From NCBI GenBank assembly GCA_013399855.1, contig VXAY01006792.1, positions 620,001 to 684,000 on the forward strand: DNA of 64,000 bases, written 5' to 3'. Shown here one piece after another: positions 61,033-64,000 of this stretch. The DNA comes from Oxyruncus cristatus (taxonomy: Eukaryota; Chordata; Aves; Passeriformes; Cotingidae). The translations under genes were made by a program, and so were the position numbers. The notes under the pieces were generated by a model. That model was not told the DNA's origin, ran no database searches, and saw only the letters and a list, made by a program, of their open reading frames with translations. The number at the start of each line of letters is the position of its first letter. Position 1 is the first letter of the stretch.

Positions 61033-64000
61033 TAGGGCTCTAATCCTGTTCCTTGCTTTCTGTGGGAGGTGCAGTTGTTTTCTCCTGTCTCTGTGGCTCA
61101 TAAACTGAGTGGCCCATGCAAGGGCACATGTTTGTGTCTGTGCAAGGGCAGGGAGAGGGTGGCTGTTCACTGGGGATGTACCATGAGTTCTCTTTTTCTG
61201 AGATGCCACCTTCCTAAATTTCCTTGCGTGAAGGTTCATCAGCGCAGGGGAAGGTTCAGTGATCAGCAGGACTATTTTCTCACACTAATAGCGTAGCTTT
61301 AAAGTGAAGTCTGCCCACATTAAACTTTTAAACTTTAAACCCTGTCAAACTTGACTATCTTCTTAGAATCCTTTCTTCAGGTCTACAAATGCCTGTTGAA
61401 GTTGTATGGTTTAAGTTATCCCCCGAACAACTGTGTTTAACATTAAGGAAGTTAAAGAGAGTAGATACTTGCAGAAAGTAAAAACATTTTTTGGTAAAGA
61501 GCTGTTTTATCTCAGTAGAGGATAGGTATCACAGACCAAAAGTTGAGATTAGAATAATCCAAAACAGCAATGCATTTTTTTTTTTAATACAAATCATAAT
61601 TGAGGGTGTGAAGATTGGCCGATTTCAAAGGTGGACTGATTATTTTTTGTAAAACACGTGAGATATTTTGTCAGATGAAAGTTGCTGGGCTTCCATCACA
61701 TAGTCAGAGTTTTGTCTTTTCCGTGTACAAGGCCAAACAATGTGGCTGAAATAAGCCAATCTGGCTGATAGTTCAGGCTATGAAAAGTGTCTGATACACA
61801 GTGGACATGTTTACTGTTAACTACTCTCATTAGGAAAAAACTCACAAGATAATTTATGTCTATGTCCAATAGCAGCCTTTTGTAAAGGCAATTTATCTGT
61901 TCCTTACTTGGGGAAAAGACCTACAGTTTTCTGTTCTTCCCATTTCTTGGTCAGGTATAAGATAAGGTTGTAAATAATTTATTACTTTGTTCTCTTCATC
62001 TTCCATATTAAAAAGAAACAAAATTGTGTGACTAAATATTTTGCCACTCAAAAGATAGCATTTTGCTCTTCTTCCACTTAGAAATTCCCTTCTTCTGCCC
62101 CCCCATCTTCTCTCTGGCTGCTGACAATGCATAATTATAAGTCTATGCCACGCCACAAGTGCTGTGAAACAGCACAAATACAATGGAGGAACACAAGCAT
62201 GGTACAACTTCTCATTTCAAACATCCCTGCTAATTCTCTGTGACTTGAGACCAGCAATGAAAGCAGACTCACATGCAAAGGAAGGTCCGCCTACTACTTA
62301 TAGGACAGAGGTCCAAAAAGCTAAATCCCTCCAGGCATGTAAAAACACTTTTATCAAAGGAGCTGTTCATAGGCACTCACACAGTGCAAGGACAAACTTG
62401 GGTTTTTCCATGATTAATGATAAGTTTGGAGGAATGCAAGCCACACTATACTCAGGGATTAGCTGTTTATCAAGGAAAATATATTGGGAACTGGGCCAAC
62501 TGGGGCTGCTGAGCTACACACATTCACTTGTTTGGTGCTCCTTGCCTCTCCCATTTCATAAGCAAAGGGTGTGTGTATGTGAACCCTAGCAAACCCCCTT
62601 GAAGAATAACTGTGCACAGAAAGTCTGTTTTGCCTTGAATGTAGTCTCTTCTGTCTTCTGAAGCACTCGAGGTCAAGCTTTTATGAAGACATAATGTCTC
62701 CTCTTATTTATGCCACCAGCATAAAGTGAGCTTCATAGACTGAACTGGCACATGGTAACTGATATACTTTCACTTATGGCCATTTACACTGCTATTATTG
62801 CTTATGTCCCCTGCTATCCAGCTTTCTAGAGGTTATGCAAATCAGAAATGTGGGATTATTTGTGTCAACAGTGACTGTTTTATTAGAAAGCCTGCCTTTG
62901 AAAAGGTGGTTTATGTGCAGATTGCGTGTGAAGTCCCAGGCAGTTCAGGCAGCTGTGCTGGATTCCTACCACGTATTAAACCCCTGGGGTCACACTTGTG
63001 GCCATGCTAGGGATGCTGACTTCAATGGGACTGTGCTGACCTGCACAGCAACCAAAGTTGGATCATCTAAAGGAAGAGAAATATGTGATGATAAACTCCT
63101 TTTCATTAACCAAAACTTTCAGATGCGTTAGGAGCAAATGGCATTTAATTCCCAATATCCAGGCCAATATATGGATCTTACCATTGGAAACTGTTCATTT
63201 CAGGTTGTGTCACAACACTGGCTAATATCAGATCCTGGAGCCATAAGTAACCTCGTCCTTCTAACAGTCCACAGAGAGGACTAAATTCTGAGACTTAAGG
63301 GCTCTCTCTCTTGGTCTGAATTTTACTTCTCGGACATTCACAGCAAAGATTTAGTGAAAATCTTTTATCAAATGAAGATGTAGCCAGACAGGGTTAATGC
63401 CAGTAAAAACGCAGATCATCAGACTCGGCCATAGCAAATCATAGGTCAAACTTAGCCAGGAGAAGGGCTTGGTAGAAAAGATAAGCCCCTTGACCTTTTC
63501 GGTTGCTAGCAAATCAGCTAGTGGTCCCTCTGCTGACCTTACACACAACAGCGACACCTGTGATGGTGTTTTTTGTGGTCGGGACACCTGTCTGCTAGAA
63601 ACTGGGTCAGGGTGTGATGACTCAGTTCTCAGAAGCTGCCAAGCAGCTGTCAGATGGTGGGAGTTTTTACTCTCAGCCTTGCTGTGTGATCTAATTGCCG
63701 ACTCGGAGAGAGGCAGTTGTGGGTCACCACCGGCTTCTCCAGTCTTTCCCCACACCCTGAGTCCTCCTTTATTTTGACCACTAGAAAGGCAAATGTCATA
63801 TATCCAATGTCCACTTTTAGTATGGTTTGTGTGTGCGCATGTAGGCACGTGAACAATTCTCGACTGGAATTTCATGGTGAAAGAAACTCATTGCTGTGCA
63901 GAAACCTAAGCACAGTCTCTGCATTGCCACAAGTCATAGGGAGCTCTGAACAATCTTTTGGGAGGAGGAGTTAATGCTATTTTTTCCCAGCAAAGAATCT
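61033..64000. other. Noncoding sequence to window end, no further gene seen
   Basis: The first 300 bases would be 3' untranslated sequence if the upstream exon is real; 'tgcaagggca' occurs twice there (about 61115 and 61141). T12 lies near 61576. An AP-1 site, TGACTCA, lies at 63618-63624 in a mildly CpG-enriched patch (63.48-63.73 kb). A 174-codon minus-strand frame (63351-63875) and a 141-codon plus-strand frame (62164-62589) have no recognisable domain or splice context. Confidence 0.45.

Noticed and set aside
63351..63875. 174-codon minus-strand open frame
   Set aside because: No recognisable domain, no codon bias and an overlapping 102-codon plus-strand frame; best explained as chance.
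1..64000. CRISPR arrays, bacterial operons, insertion sequences, endogenous retroviruses
   Set aside because: No regularly spaced direct repeats with spacers, no operon-like runs of long frames, no LTR pairs or retroviral protein motifs were seen; the sequence is vertebrate noncoding in character.

Overview
This window is vertebrate nuclear DNA and almost certainly avian. The sequence is moderately AT-rich and CpG-poor, and stop codons are dense in all six frames. The recognisable young repeats are truncated CR1 LINE 3' ends with the bird-typical (ATTCTRTG)n tail. Two eroded MIR-type SINEs and an old foldback repeat are also present. There are no operons, ribosome binding sites, rRNA or tRNA genes, or CRISPR arrays. 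I see no endogenous retrovirus or LTR pair. The window reads as a large intergenic or intronic stretch of a gene-poor region. No gene can be named from it.

Layout. 1-10 kb: mostly unique sequence, a CR1 tail at 880, a G-quadruplex-forming block followed by a perfect hairpin at 4.17-4.28 kb, and the best-preserved CR1 at 7.19 kb. 10-20 kb: a (TA)n tract next to a doubled CR1 tail (10.3 kb), a CpG cluster (15.2-15.4 kb), another CR1 (17.3 kb), and one copy of an unnamed dispersed repeat (18.65 kb). 20-32 kb: a 260-codon open frame (20.7 kb) containing a palindromic CRE near its end, an 11-bp-stem hairpin (22.93 kb), a MIR (24.45 kb), a CpG-dense patch resembling a conserved noncoding element (29.16-29.56 kb), an inverted second copy of the dispersed repeat (30.2 kb), and a compact AP-1/E-box cluster (30.7 kb). 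32-42 kb: two splice-flanked candidate exons (33.3 kb minus, 35.96 kb plus), homopolymer tracts, and a 144-base assembly gap inside a purine-only minisatellite (41.23-41.49 kb). 42-64 kb: short tandem repeats, a POU/CRE motif cluster (52.35 kb), a minus-strand MIR (57.2 kb), a foldback element flanked by A16 and T18 (57.97-58.19 kb), a minus-strand CR1 (60.12 kb), and a candidate terminal coding exon (60.87-61.03 kb).

The features do not form a visible pathway. If real, the three candidate exons would be isolated pieces of one or more long-intron genes or lncRNAs; this is inference from splice-site quality, open frame and, for one, CpG retention. The most informative follow-ups are an avian/amniote genome alignment, RNA-seq junctions, and a long-read assembly across the gap. 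I found no convincing evidence of an undescribed biological system; the strongest unexplained signals are listed as findings.
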